Below, piece by piece: positions 1-11,792 of a stretch of DNA of 64,000 bases (its first letter is position 1; each line of letters opens with the position of its first letter). Location of the stretch: contig JAGTJL010000007.1 of NCBI GenBank assembly GCA_020746875.1, forward strand, positions 2,294,001 through 2,358,000. The letters run 5' to 3'. Both the position numbers and the translations under genes were made by a program. The notes below the pieces were generated by a model. That model made no database searches, was not told the DNA's origin, and saw only the letters and a list, made by a program, of their open reading frames with translations. The stretch comes from Rhexocercosporidium sp. MPI-PUGE-AT-0058. Lineage: Eukaryota; Ascomycota; Leotiomycetes; Helotiales.

Positions 1-1466
1 GTCAAGGATGAAATTATCAAGGGAGGCTTAGCGAGAGCATGTTCGTGGTACTCACACTACCTTCATCCTAAGTTCTACGTTCACTGGCATGTACTTGCTC
101 AGACACTCAGTGGTCTGGATCGAGAATCCCTCTCGCCAAGATCTGGAGATCAAGTCATCACCTTCGACTTTCTTCTTCGAGTTGCGGAATTCTTGGAAAA
201 AGGAGAGAACCTCGCCCTTGTTGACATTGTCGATAAACTAGACAGCAACAGCACCTTCAGATTGCAGACGGACACGGAACGGGCACGGAACGGGCATTGC
301 AAAATCGCATTGTTTTCGCTGCAATTGGTTGGCTGAGTATGTTCCTCACACCTCGAATACCGTAGGTTTCTGACAGCACTGCAGCGATGTTATATGACGC
401 CAATTCAGATCCTAAAAATGGCAAGCTAGAAGTCATGACAAAGTCAACAAGCCTCTCCGGACGGCGCAATTGAGTATCAACTCAGAAATACTGTAAATTC
501 CGATAAGGATTTGACTATATAGATCTCCCCATCTATCGTATGCTGGGCTAGTTTGGGGATATTTCCCCACAGCTCGGTATGTCACCGTGTACAGAGCAAG
601 ATCTTGCTGGCTGTCCTACGAGAAGTGTCATCATGGTCCAATCCGTATGCTTCAGTACATTGACAGAACTTGCCGAATTGAAGGTCGAATGGGCTACATC
701 CTTAGCAATATATCTGAAGCTTGATAGTGGGAAGAAAACTCTGAAGCCTTTTCAATTTCCATCCCTCTGTCGTATGATAGCAGCACAGAGGACTGACAAC
801 GTGCGCTCCCGGTGAGCTCCCCAATCTGAGATTCTGGATTCCTCCGCCGCTGACCGATTGATAAGGCTGGTGAATGAAAATGCTGCGAGTATCTGTGACA
901 GTACCTCCGTGTCAGATTTTCCGATTGACGAGTACTTTGAGGAGATGATATTGAATTATCGTCACCTTTTCGGACAAGACTCTCGATCCTGGAAAGCTTT
1001 CTCTCGCATGATCACCACCCATGATGACGATATCGCACCTGAAATCTCATCGTGGTCTAGCGATGCTCTCTTGTATACACTTTGTATAAAGAGTTGTTCG
1101 TCCGAGGAAGCTCGAACTGTTTATGAAGATGTAGAGGCTGATGAACTCATCGAACATTACCCAAATTCGGAGTTCACCTTCTTTGGCAAGCGCTTGCTCG
1201 AACTACAGCAGTTTGTCTAGCAGTACTAACCTCAAAACATGAGGTCCTTGCTGAACGACCGACGAGATGTTGCGGCATGGTACAATTTGTGGAATAATCA
1301 AGTATATGGTTAGTGATTCTCACATGAGTTCCATTGCTAACAGACAATACAGATTCCGGTGCTCTTTGCCACAGTTACAAACTTCCTAATGGTTCTTAGT
1401 TTGGTTTTTCAAATTTGGCAGGCGCTAATGACTCTTCATCCACCGCATCAACCTAGTGTACATTGA
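1..1466 (+). pseudogene. Dead paralogue of the TM-anchored fungal protein at 5800-7702 (5' end outside window)
   Basis: Reading frame 1 from the left edge aligns with the middle of the intact gene at 5800-7702. At 273-294 an 11-bp unit (acggaacgggc) is present twice in tandem and throws the frame. Removing one copy restores the family segment ending in IGWLSMFLTP, which matches LGWLTLLYTP of the paralogue. The restored frame still holds in-frame stops that would each be one C-to-T change from CAG, CAA or CGA, near 361, 470, 505, 545, 1218 and 1227. Introns can be placed at about 812-866 and 1304-1351, as in the paralogue, and the last exon encodes a hydrophobic C-terminal helix (VLFATVTNFLMVLSLVF) ending at 1464-1466. 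At least 150 N-terminal codons lie outside the window. Inactivation is read directly from sequence; the family function is unknown. Confidence 0.85.
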
Positions 1467-1781
1467 TGACGAAATGGGATCTATCTCGTGGCTAGGGGTA
1501 ACGAAAAGCCACAAATGTGTCATCTCTTGAAGCTTGGAGCGTCCATGGTCAAGTTAGTGATATCAAAGACTGGAAGACAGCGCAAAATAAAAGTAATACC
1601 GCGTGTTGTGAGAAGGGATAAGGGCTCAAAAAGTACATATTCTTTATTCATAGCTCATCCGTTGTCCCGGGTTCTGTATGTTCGTGATAAGACAATCTTC
1701 CTTCGACACATTTGAAAATGATAAACCGTGAAACTGCTGATTTTGAGAATCTGTAGAATCCTGGATGGACGGGATATGGCT
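1467..1781. other. Spacer between two convergent 3' ends
   Basis: This 315-bp stretch separates the stop of the dead TM-protein gene from the stop of the NLR relic on the opposite strand. No gene is visible. The equivalent spacer of the intact pair (7703-7938) is 236 bp. Confidence 0.6.
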
Positions 1782-2030
1782 TCAACGGAAAAACAAAAGG
1801 GACCAATGCGTCGTAGCCATATCCTCTTGGTTCCTCCCACGCCTCTCTCCATCTGCGAACGGAACAGTTCCCCCCTCGCCGTCCCTCGTCAAGCCGTTCT
1901 TTAATCTCCCTGCGTTCCTTTTGAGATCTTTGGCCTCCTTCAGGTATTTACCTTCTGGATATTGCTCTCCTCGTGGACTGTTGCACTGTTCATGGAGCCA
2001 GTAATCCCAGTTACTACTCATCTTGCTCAT
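1782..2030 (-). pseudogene. Relic C-terminus of a third STAND/NLR-TPR gene
   Basis: Read on the minus strand, the piece EAKDLKRNAGRLK matches EDAKDLKRQAEMAR near the C-terminus of the NLR at 12947-16628. The distance from AKDLKR to the terminal FFR and stop is 50 residues in both. The family ending YDxLVPxFFR is present but split: the bases encoding YDALVPF are out of frame by one, and a second one-base indel returns to the frame just before FFR-stop. So about 80 codons remain, with two compensating indels. Nothing recognisable of the NTPase or the upstream TPRs survives beyond about 2040. It lies tail-to-tail with the dead TM-protein gene, the same arrangement as the intact pair at 5800-11792. 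Confidence 0.75.
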
Positions 2031-3090
2031 CGTTATACTGCTTGAAGTCTTAGTTTAATTCTTACTTGTCTAACTGCTTGTTGCTTGTTCTGACGAGGCA
2101 GCTTACTCAAGTGCTTACTCTTATATTAGTATTATACTATTAACACTTTCCCTTGCTAATTTAGAATACAGAGGACAACTACAGCTACAAATACCTCTGG
2201 CGCCACCGACTGCGGAATAATTATGCAAGTCGCTCAAAAAGCCAGTTGACGATCGTTCTAACAACAGCAGCTGCTATCCCGCATGATCTTGCATAATCTC
2301 CCTTGCAGCCATAGGCTTCTCAACGGGCTTTGTAACTGAATCCGAGGCAACTTGAGCCGAGTTGCAACATTGAGGTGTGCCACCCCACACACTCGCTACG
2401 TATGAGCTGGATGAATCTTGGTCGCCTTTGTTAACAAGCACGTACATGAGATTCGCCAGATACAAGACGGACGTGCCATTGGCCTAGCAACATCATAGTT
2501 ACTGGTAATTTTTCTCGAGGCGAGCGGAGCTTGGAGCTCATGGGCAGACATAAGAAAGTCCATATCTGGGAGTAATCTTCTGGAAAGAAAGGACCTGGCG
2601 ATGTTCTACTGGATGATGTACATGAGAGAACTTCAAACTCCTACAATGCGGGAGATGATCCAAAGCTAAGGGGTAATGGATGTTCCCAAGATCCTCAGCG
2701 CCGAAATGATGCCTTACATCTTGTAAGTAGGGCGAAGAGACGAGCAGAGGCTCAGAGCTGATTCTCTCCAGCCCTTAATCGAGGGTATTACGCAGAATCA
2801 GTAATCCAACACAAAAGCATTATTTCTCTTTGTCAGATGGAGTTCACGGTAGGCAAAGCTTCGTAGAGGTCTAGGGAAAAATATATTTAAAGAATTAATC
2901 TCTGGCCTTCGAAGAAGACTAGAGAAGAAGCGTATATATAAAAAGTTACTTATAAAAGGAAGCATAACGCCGGCGTAATTAAAAATATAAGTAAGACTAA
3001 TTTTATTAATATCGTAAAAGCCTCGGCCTTTTTATACTACGGGTCCGACCCCATACTAATAAAATGGATGGGCGTGCACGTGACACTCTC
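2031..3090. other. No supportable gene; moderately AT-rich decayed sequence
   Basis: The NLR relic would have extended into this stretch, but I cannot follow it past about 2040. A minus-strand open stretch of about 63 codons at 2274-2465 has no recognisable domain and no paralogue here. AT content rises from about 2880 toward the transposon that follows. Confidence 0.4.
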
Positions 3091-3606
3091 CAGTGTGTCA
3101 AATAAATAGAACAAAATAGAACAACACGTAACTATTCTATTCTATTCAATGAAATCAGCTCTTATTCTATTCTATTTAACTAATATTAGTAATTATTCTA
3201 TTCTAATTGAATAACGCTGAGTAGTAGTTGCTTAGTAAGGACCGTTAGCCAATTAAAGCAACTCGCTTAATTTAAGGTTCGGGAACTACGGCAGCTTTAC
3301 TTAATTTAGAAAAATTCTTATCGTACTTAACGCTTATTAAGCAAAGCTAGTATTAGAAAAACTTTAAAATCGGCTTAAAACCTTACTTCTTTAGCTTTAT
3401 TAATTATAAATTAATTTAATAAGTGTTTTTTATTAGAATTTTAAGCTTAATATTACTTTAATTTTTTCTAAAATAAGAGTTGAATAGTTGAATAACTAAA
3501 ATAACTATTCTATTCAAGTTAAATTTCTGTTATTTATATTCTATTCTATTCTATTTAACTAAATAGAATTTTAGTTAACTAGTTTGAATAATTCTTTGAT
3601 ACGCTG
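3091..3606. mobile_element. hAT-type non-autonomous element (MITE), about 516 bp
   Basis: The left end reads CAGTGTGTCAAA and the reverse complement of the right end reads CAGCGTATCAAA. They differ only by two transitions. Flanking 8-mers are acactctc (left) and ttactctc (right), seven of eight the same or one transition apart, as expected of a decayed 8-bp target duplication. The interior is AT-rich with repeated TATTC/GAATA pentamers near both ends, like the subterminal repeats of hAT elements. There is no transposase reading frame. The CAGTGTG terminus is shared with the better preserved element at 60863-61585. Confidence 0.6.
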
Positions 3607-5799
3607 TTACTCTCCCCACCGTCGCTGGAGATGAAGTTGCTTGAAAGCTTTGTAAGTGAAGAGCCCCAGATTTCTAGCTCGCAACTAAAAATGCCCAAAG
3701 TGGGGCCCTTGTTCAACGGCCGCCTGTGGTTCATATAACAACACACCAGCGGTTCCTCAATGTAATCAAATGAGCATTTCAAGGGCTGACAGTTTTTAAA
3801 TAGATTCCCGTGTGAAATCCAAGTCAAGATTGAGTTGAACCGCACAGGGCAAAGCTCAATCAAATGAGGACAATGTGTTGTCCCAGCAACGGACTCAAAT
3901 CTGTATGACTAGTGATGAGTGGAGGATGCCAATTACTCACACTATGTCAAAGTATGAGACAGCTTCTAGCCCTACTAGTACTAGTAGCCTTGCTAGGCTC
4001 GCTCTTGCGCTTGAATTGGACAACGGCTGAGTTGGCCCACACCAAGGAGCTCATGTCAATGTCTAGCAGCGTTCTTAAATTCTCACACACAACCTCCAAA
4101 CGATTACTTGTCAATTTTCAAATTACCTTCATCATCTGCCTTTGCTTGATGCCAACAAGTGCTCGAGCATTTCAGAGTATGTAGCAGGCATCTTAAGAAG
4201 TATGTCTGCTTGTCGAACCCCCACTCTCCACAAATCTTCAGAGGCTTCCAAGGCTGATTCCCAACAGGTGTGAGCCTGGGGATTTTACCTGCTGATCTGT
4301 TTCTATCCGTCTCACGAGTTCAGCTGCAGTACGTCTAAAGGGTTCATCAATCCTGACTATTCAGTCGGGCAAACGTTCAGCTGCTGCCGGTTTTCCGGAA
4401 ACGCTCTCCGAGAACAGAACAATCAAACGCTGTCGTGTTTCCTAATTCAGACGCACTTTCCCTATTTCAAAGTAGGAATCGAGTTTGGGAACAAATGCAC
4501 GTTTATGAATTTCGCTCTCCAAGTTCTGAATCTTGGAATTTTCTCCCTATGTAGAGAAAGGTCTTTGCCTTGAGAAAGAGAAAATAGTAGCATGAACTCC
4601 AAATCTCTGTGGCTGTTATTGGGCTCGCTCGTTGGGATTCTCATCCCAGTGCCTGGTTCATGCAGTCAACCTACCTAGCTGAGCCACGTCCTCTTGCATG
4701 AGCTGTCATTCAAACTCACGGAATGGCTCCGCTCATTGATCCTTGCAGTCTTTTCTCAGCGCCAATGCCTCGTTTCTGTTCTTCAGTAGAAGTACCGATG
4801 GAGATCCTAAATCTTCTTAACATTGAAAATTGAGTTGTGGTAGTTCTCTTGCTTCCCTGAACTACTTTGAAAGTTATCCGGTCATTGACCCTCTCTTGGT
4901 TTGGGCCTCCTAAGCAAGTGGAGCGCACAGAGTAAAAAAAAAAAGGTGACGACTCCCTCATTCACATATTTGGCGCATGGTGTTTGATTGGACGTCTAGT
5001 AAACCGCCTCATTTTTCTCAGTGAATCTGGCTGTTTTGTGGCGCTGGATAACGAAGGTTCAGAGGAGTCTCGGAACCGGCCTTGGGCGGCATAAACTAGT
5101 GCCCGAACTGTGCTGCCCGCAAGGACGTATCGCGTACTTGTGCATATGCTGTGTGACCAAAAGTCGTCACAACACCGTTCTCGTGGCCCTCCCACATGGA
5201 ACCTGGAGAGATAACGTTATCTAAAGCTGTAAAAAAAGGCAGCCAGATTGGCTGCCATCGTCTCTCAGTGAGTATCATCTGTGACAGCAATTGAACAAGC
5301 TTCGACCTCACAAAACAGTGAGTCTAAGTGCACTTGAAGCGACTGAGAGAAAGAAACAGCTCCTGAGAAGAAAGAGAAACATAATTTTTACGTTGATGTA
5401 CTCTTATTTTGACAGTGCTGAATATTGTGCAGGTGCTTGTAGACTGTTAATATAGATCGGCAATGAGGCTTGGAAGAATCAATGGCCGTCATCAGTCGAC
5501 AGCCAAAGACAAAATCAGGTGGCCCAGTATCAGGCTGGAGCGATGTTAAGAGATGCCCATTTCGGTCACCCAAGGGGCAATCCATCAGCCTCATTTAGCA
5601 ATCGAAGGTTCGCCCATGGACCAGTAATCTTTTCCTGAGTTTACAGGCGCCTTACAAGTAGCTTCAGTGTCACAATCACACCTCATCTCCTGTTACCTGG
5701 AAATCATCGACAGCCTTGATATTTTCCATCACTTGTTGCTTCACAAAAGCTACAAGACGTAAATGCCTCTCCAAGAGGTTCACGCTCACCCGTTTCAAC
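3607..5799. other. Gene-free intergenic stretch upstream of the TM-protein gene
   Basis: Base composition is ordinary rather than RIP-like. Open frames are short, overlap on both strands and show no domain. A perfect 8-bp inverted repeat with a 3-base loop (ggcagcca-gat-tggctgcc) lies at 5238-5256, and a short A tract at about 4936-4947. The promoter of the gene starting at 5800 must lie at the right end; CAACATGG around its ATG fits a fungal start context. Confidence 0.5.
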
Positions 5800-7702
5800 A
5801 TGGCGTCAGCGGCTGAGAGAAATAGCATCGAGCTTCCAGATATTGAGGCGCAAACAGGCCTTCAAACACGAAAGTCTTCTTGGAATAGAGCTGCGAGTTT
5901 TCTTGTTCGTATCACTCAAGACTCCCTCTTAAATAATTATTCTAACTTTAGATAGAGCACATCTTCAGTCATCGGTTCGACCTCTACAAGTATTAAATCA
6001 TTTGCTAGCCTCCCTAATGTTCTGTCAAGGAGGCCGAAGGGGACACAATCATCGGGCGAAGCATCAACGCGATCCGAGAGCATAGGGACATCCAGAATTC
6101 TATCTGATCCCGAAATATGCCAGGACTTTGACGGCATACTGGCAGAGAAAGATAAAAACGACTTCAGCAAGGTCTCACGGGCTCTGTTGTTTGCGATGTG
6201 TGGGGAGATGACTGGCTCGGAACCCATCATCGCAGCAGCGGAGTGGTATATCCAATTCCTTCTTTCGAGATGCAAGGATGCTTGGAACCCGATAATTGGG
6301 CCAGTCTTGGAAGCAGAAGTCTCAGTTCGAGTGGGACCTGATGATGCAAATTTATGTACCATGTTTCGAGTGCTTCGCACGATAGTATTGACTACAAAGA
6401 ATCGAGAGGAAGTCGCCTTGTGTGATTTAGTGCAAGCTGTGGATGACGAGGAAAGATTACCCTTTATAGACGACGATCGATGGCATGCGACTTTGATGAT
6501 TTTCGTGGCCCTCGGATGGCTCAGTAGGTGATTCCTGGGCTCTGTCTCCACTTGCTTAATGTAGTCCTGACTGAAATTAGCCTTGCTTTATACACCTAAT
6601 CTTTGCTCGGAGAAGAAAACCCTGCAGATCACAAGGCCTGCAAGCTCAGTCTCTCTGAAATCTGGGAGGTCATTGGCCCGGCACGGACGGCTCAAGTCAA
6701 AGACAATCTGGAAAACCAAACAAGATCTTCGGCATGTAGATCACCCTCTACCTTCTTTACTCAACGATTTCGGATGTATCATTCCAAAATCGAAACAAAG
6801 CCCCATCAGTGGTCATGGCAGTCCTTTTGTGAACTACTCACGTCCAGAAGACTGGATTTATGCTCAGAATGTTTGCTTCTATAATCTTCACAACCTGATG
6901 AAGATCCAGATAGAGTGGGTTGACTGTTTAAGTCTCCACTTAGAGTTCGACAGCCAATGCAAGGTCTTGAAGCTTTTTCGCTTTCCAAGTATATGTTTAC
7001 TCATGTGTTACAGCGACAATGGCTATCTGTCTCGGTGAGATCCTTATCTGGAAAAGCTTCTGTTGAACGAAATCTGATTGACTGGTACAGAATGTTTTCC
7101 GATTTCGAAGCCTCCAAAGGCATGGGGGTTCCAGGGAAGAATTATGCCCGCGAATACTTCAAGGAAGTATTGATATCCTATCGCGTTATTTTTGGACAGC
7201 TGAGGTGGTCACACGGAGTGTACAAGAGATGCAGAAAGGATTGGATCAGTTCATCGGAGGCAGATTCTGACCCGCTGTTGGACGTTCTCTGCGGTCAACA
7301 CTGGGAGGAAGACGAGGCTTTGGAGATCTGGCACGAGATCGATGCTGGAGCACCTCTAAATCGGTATTCTACCATCGATACATTCAACTTCCTTGGTGAA
7401 CGATTCATGACACTGCAGAATGCAGTCGATGGTCATGGTCCCGACAGTATCCGGCAGGTTTGGTATGACAAAAGAGACACCTTAAGGTGGTGGACTTTCT
7501 GGGTAAGATTGACATACTCACCCGTCCGATATACCTCGTTGATATTTTATAAAGGCCGTCCTCATTATTGGTATCGGGGCATTGCTTCTTGGTGCTTTTC
7601 AGGTAAGATATGCTCTCGCTACTCCTGAGGCCTGGCTTACAGGAGCAGTCCGTCCTTCAAATTTTTCAGCTATACTTTACCATTTGGCCGATCAACAAGT
7701 GA
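5800..7702 (+). CDS. C-terminally membrane-anchored protein of an uncharacterised fungal family, 545 aa
   Basis: Six exons: 5800-5908, 5969-6523, 6581-7034, 7091-7502, 7555-7602 and 7643-7702. Total 1638 nt, all phases closing. The 60-bp and 57-bp introns have good donors and a CTAAC-type branch site; the last intron is only 40 bp and is the weakest. The start at 5800 has CAACATGG context. The protein has a Ser-rich N-terminus, a hydrophobic segment LMIFVALGWLTLLY (about 211-224), a motif IEWVDxLSxHLEFD, the block KLFRFPSIC, and near the C-terminus WWTFW followed directly by a membrane helix AVLIIGIGALLLGAF (about 511-525). I know this architecture from many uncharacterised Pezizomycotina proteins; no catalytic motif is visible. 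It lies tail-to-tail with the NLR gene ending at 7939, 236 bp away, and has a dead paralogue at 1-1466 in the same arrangement. Function unknown; a partner of the neighbouring NLR is inference only. Confidence 0.8.
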
Positions 7703-7938
7703 TCAGATAGAGAGGAAGAAATGAAAGAGGTTTCTCCCCCTCACCCGTACTGTAAGTTTGGGCTGTACGAAAATGGCAAGTAGTCGACCGAGCGAAATCT
7801 GAATGCAGAATTTTTCTTCGTCTGTGACGGGTTTGTTATGAGATAATGACATGTTCAATTTGATTCGCAACGAAATGGATACAGTATTTAGCCAACCCAC
7901 AAGAACAAACTTCCGCCACGTAAAAGGTTACTTGCGCG

Positions 7939-10900
7939 CTACCTGAAGAATTCCGGCACTAAAGCGTCGTACATTACCTCCAGCTCAACTTCGTCAATTT
8001 CACCTTTATCGTCAAGGGGCATCACTGGGCCACAATCTCCATGGTTTCGAGGGTCTTGCAACGCCAACTCCGCAGCTACTCGCATCGAGTCTGCTTCCGT
8101 GCCTAGACCTCCTTTCTTCATTCTTTGAAGAATGACGGAGGTTTTCCAGAGAATGCGAGCAATGGTTCCGTCATCTCGAGCGGGACTCCGGAGGCGTGCA
8201 ATTGACAGTGCTTTTTTCAAGTACTCACTAATGCGACACTATGTCAGTAGTGCATATAGATGGTAAAATTGAGGGATGACTATACATGGACTTTTCAGGA
8301 TGTTTGAGCTCAAATTCGACACATCCGAGGCTGTAGTACCCAGCAGCAGTGATTGGGTGCACAGAGGTTTTCGTGTTGGAGATTCCGAGACATCTATTGT
8401 AGCTTTTCCTTGCAAGTGAGTAGTCCCCAGCTGCGTAGTGAACATTCCCATATGCGTAGTGGATGCTGGGATGGAGGTTAACGTAACTCCTGAAGTAGGC
8501 TGGATCTTCAGACTTACTGTGCCATGAATGGCGCCGCGCCGCCATCCGTTATCTTAAGATACAACGATTCAGACTTCGCGAGCGTAGCCAGTGCGCCATC
8601 ATAATCTTTGCTGTTATACTGGACACGAGAAAGCCGCAGGTAGGAGTTGGCCAGAAGATTTGTTGCTTCATCCCCACCTTGAATTCGGATGGTGATTGCG
8701 CGGGAGAAGTAGACAGCTGCCTCAACCAGGTTATCAGACGCACACTCAAGAACACCCATATTGTGCAATGAGTTTGATGCCTGGAGAGCAAGTCAGATTG
8801 TACAAAAATGCCGATCGGCCTCCTCTTTTAGACAAAGTAACAAACTTACTTCTAATGCGTCTTCCGAAAGGAGTGTCTCTTGAATGCGGCGAAATGTCTC
8901 GAAGTTTTTTCTACAGCCATCCAGGTCATTGAGTTCGTAATAGGCACATCCTGCGATGCTACAGAGTGTTCCATACTCCAAAGAATCTGTGCTCTCACAA
9001 GCAAGGCGCGCACTGGTGATGACCTGTAGACAAGTTCTGTAGTCGCATATCTCGCATAAGTACCAGGCACAATTAATGAACAACTGAATGAGCTGAGGGG
9101 ACCTGTGATCATCAGCAATCAGACGTATCTAGCATGAGGTGTGCTTGCCCTTTCAGTGCTTCCTTTTCCCCCAAATGGTGGTATGCTTCAAATTGCATGC
9201 TGAGTGAAACTCCATGTGCGATGTACTTTTCGCATGTAAACCAGTGTTTCGACAAGATGTCATTGTTAAGTTGCTTTGGGAATGCTTCGAACAAAACTGC
9301 TGCTGCGCTGTCAAAGTACATTTGCATCTCCTGGTTTGAATGGTAATTCATCGCTTCTTGAACAACTCGGTGGACTCGAAGAACTCTTGTCTCAAAGTTG
9401 ATCAACTTCAGTTTCTTGAGCTCGGCAATGGCGTCACGTAACAGCGGTGGCTCCGTAATAACACTTGACAGGGCGGCACCCGTGTCAACAACTTCGAGGT
9501 GTCTGTTCTGTCGACAGAAATGAAGCTTCCCCTCAAGCACCTTCTGATTAGTTGGCAGAAACAAATCAAGCAATACTCCATCTAAAAATCTTCAGTATGG
9601 AAAAGCCCTCATTAAATAGAGAAGGGATAGGACATACCCGGAGATAGAAGGGACAAGATACTAAGCAAGTCCTTTCCATTTCTAGTCAACTGATTGAAAG
9701 ACATATCCCACATTGAGTCAAGGGCACTTTCCATGGCAGATCGAGGGTGAATATGGCGAGGTCGAAATGATTTGTGGTGTTCTTTGAATGCCTCCAGAGT
9801 CGACGCAATCGTCGGGCCTCCGATAGACTCGTTGTTCACCAGTTGAGCCGCCTGTTGGATGGCAATTGCAAGCTACAATAGGTCAGCACAATAACTTTGA
9901 CGGAAGTCTTTCTTACTCCTCCGAAGTTCTGCAAGAATAATTTTGCCGCCTTTTCTTCATGTCCCTTGATGTGACCATCTTTGTCTTTTTGCTGCCACAC
10001 TGGGCCAAGAAGCTTCATGAACAAGTCCCAGCTCTGCCTCTCGTTGAACGGCTTGATGGTGTCTCCGTGCCTTTGTGCATCATTGGCAAAATTGCAGTAT
10101 TTCCTCGAAGTAATCCTGCACTTGTGTCAGTGAATAGCAACGGCTTTTGAAGGGACTGATCATACAGGATGGCACCGTTGGCCCCTGATGGCCAATAACC
10201 TTTGAGAATCTCGCTGCTCTCTGAAATGGATATATCAGTTAAAGCTTGTACTAGTATCTTAATTTATAACTGACCAGCATTGTCAAAAATTAGAAGCCAG
10301 TGCTGTGCTGGTAAACAATTAGCTTTTGTTCAGTCAATACAAATGTGACATACTTGTGGTTTTTAACCAATCTTGAACAGCGAGTTGGTTCTCTTCGTGA
10401 CACCCTTGGATACCATTAGTACCAAAGACTACTCCAAAATCTATTTTGGCTTATTTCTTACCTGCTCGATCTGCAGTGGGCAATCGAAGTGCTGTTGCTA
10501 TTGCGGCAAAGCTAGTTCTCAATGAACCTGAGGTCTCACAGTTGACCCAGAAAATCGCATCGAATTTGGCAGAGTTAGTGTGTGCAAACTCCAATGCTAT
10601 GTCAGTCTTTCCAACCCCTCGACGACCGAAAAGCGTGTATGTCCGAAGCGCTGTGTTATTTCTGGGATCCAAGTAGATGTTGATTCTTTCTAGTTCCCCA
10701 ACTCGACCGAAGAACTCGTCATTCCGCTTTCGCGACAAGGTATCCACAGGAAAGGCGCAGAACTCTCGAGAGAGGACTACCGGTGTGCCTCGGAGTGGGA
10801 GATCTTCATTTCGAGCACTGACATTAGGCTTTGGGTAGCTTGTCAAGTCAATGAGATGCTTTACCGTCGTGTCCATATCTGCCAGGTAATCGTTGACCCG

Positions 10901-11792
10901 GGTTTCGAGGGGCATCCAAGCTTTCTTCGCCGCATCCGAGTCTGAGTGCGCTGTCAGTTTCTGTGTTGAGATGTTCCAAATTCACTGAAGGAGTGAGTGG
11001 TCAAAGAAGAACTCACCGGAAGGAAATTCTCGCAGGTGATTTACTGACTCTCCCAAAATCTGCAGCAGTGATTCTCGGACCTTTGTTAGCTAAACCTCAA
11101 GGTGGGTTGATCAAAGGGTTGTTCATACCCAATACTTCAACTAGAGCGTGTTCGGCCTCGTTCATGTCATTCTCACAACTCCTAAGACATCTGCGAAAAA
11201 GCTCAAAAGTGTTCCGTGCTCGTTTCATCCAAGACGTCATCTTCGTGATTTTAGCTGTGGAACGGCTTGAGAGCTGATTCGTCAGTTTACTGTTGCACTG
11301 TTGTCTATGAGGTCCATTTTGCCACTTACCTGGAAATCCAAGTAAAGGAGTCCCCATAAAACTTCAAATTGGACTGTATTGGGGCTCACGGCGTTGCGGA
11401 AAACACTGATAATGGCCGCGAGAGTTCCAGGAAATGGCAGCATATGAGTTAGTGAGCGCTTTCCAGCGGGTGATACCATTGAATCCGCCGCCATGTCGCC
11501 GATATCTGTCTGTAGTTGCCTCCAGTCACGACTTGTAGAGACCTTCTCCCAGTCTGGTCCAAAATCAGTAGGTGTATATACAGAAGACAATGTCATCCCC
11601 GAGAAGGTTGAAAGTCAACTTGCCCGCGGTAGAAAGGGTCGGCTTTATTGCATTCACAGCATCGTTCCATCTCCTCACCACATATTCGCTGGTATTCCTG
11701 CGGTCAAGAGTCAGAAATGAAAAAGGAGAGGCATTTTAAATAACTTGCATTGCGACCGGATGTTGCCATTTTCCTTGATGCATCCCGTCCAT
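7939..11792 (-). CDS. STAND/NLR-type NTPase with C-terminal TPR repeats, about 1007 aa
   Basis: Minus strand, 16 exons, in order: 11749-11792, 11624-11697, 11330-11553, 11136-11273, 11017-11080, 10462-10950, 10354-10404, 10275-10307, 10166-10220, 9917-10115, 9638-9872, 9149-9581, 8850-9102, 8518-8780, 8286-8465 and 7939-8227 (3024 nt, phases close). The N-terminal helical domain resembles those of fungal STAND proteins. The P-loop GRRGVGKT is at about 290-297, Walker B WLLIFDN at about 365-371, ITSR at about 390, and an MHD-like VHRVVQ at about 605-610. TPR-like repeats follow from about 680 to 950, ending YDALVPEFFR. Exons of 74, 224, 33 and 180 nt have exact counterparts in the paralogue at 12947-16628. 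Two introns (11554-11623 and 9103-9148) have GC donors, perhaps also 11698-11748. Exon 1 and the acceptor of the 10951-11016 intron are uncertain; an alternative start is at 11596. The role in non-self recognition or cell death is inferred from the family. Confidence 0.85.

Noticed and set aside
5937..6551. 204-codon minus-strand open frame
   Set aside because: It is antisense to exon 2 of the TM-protein gene, whose plus-strand frame matches a paralogue and splices cleanly.
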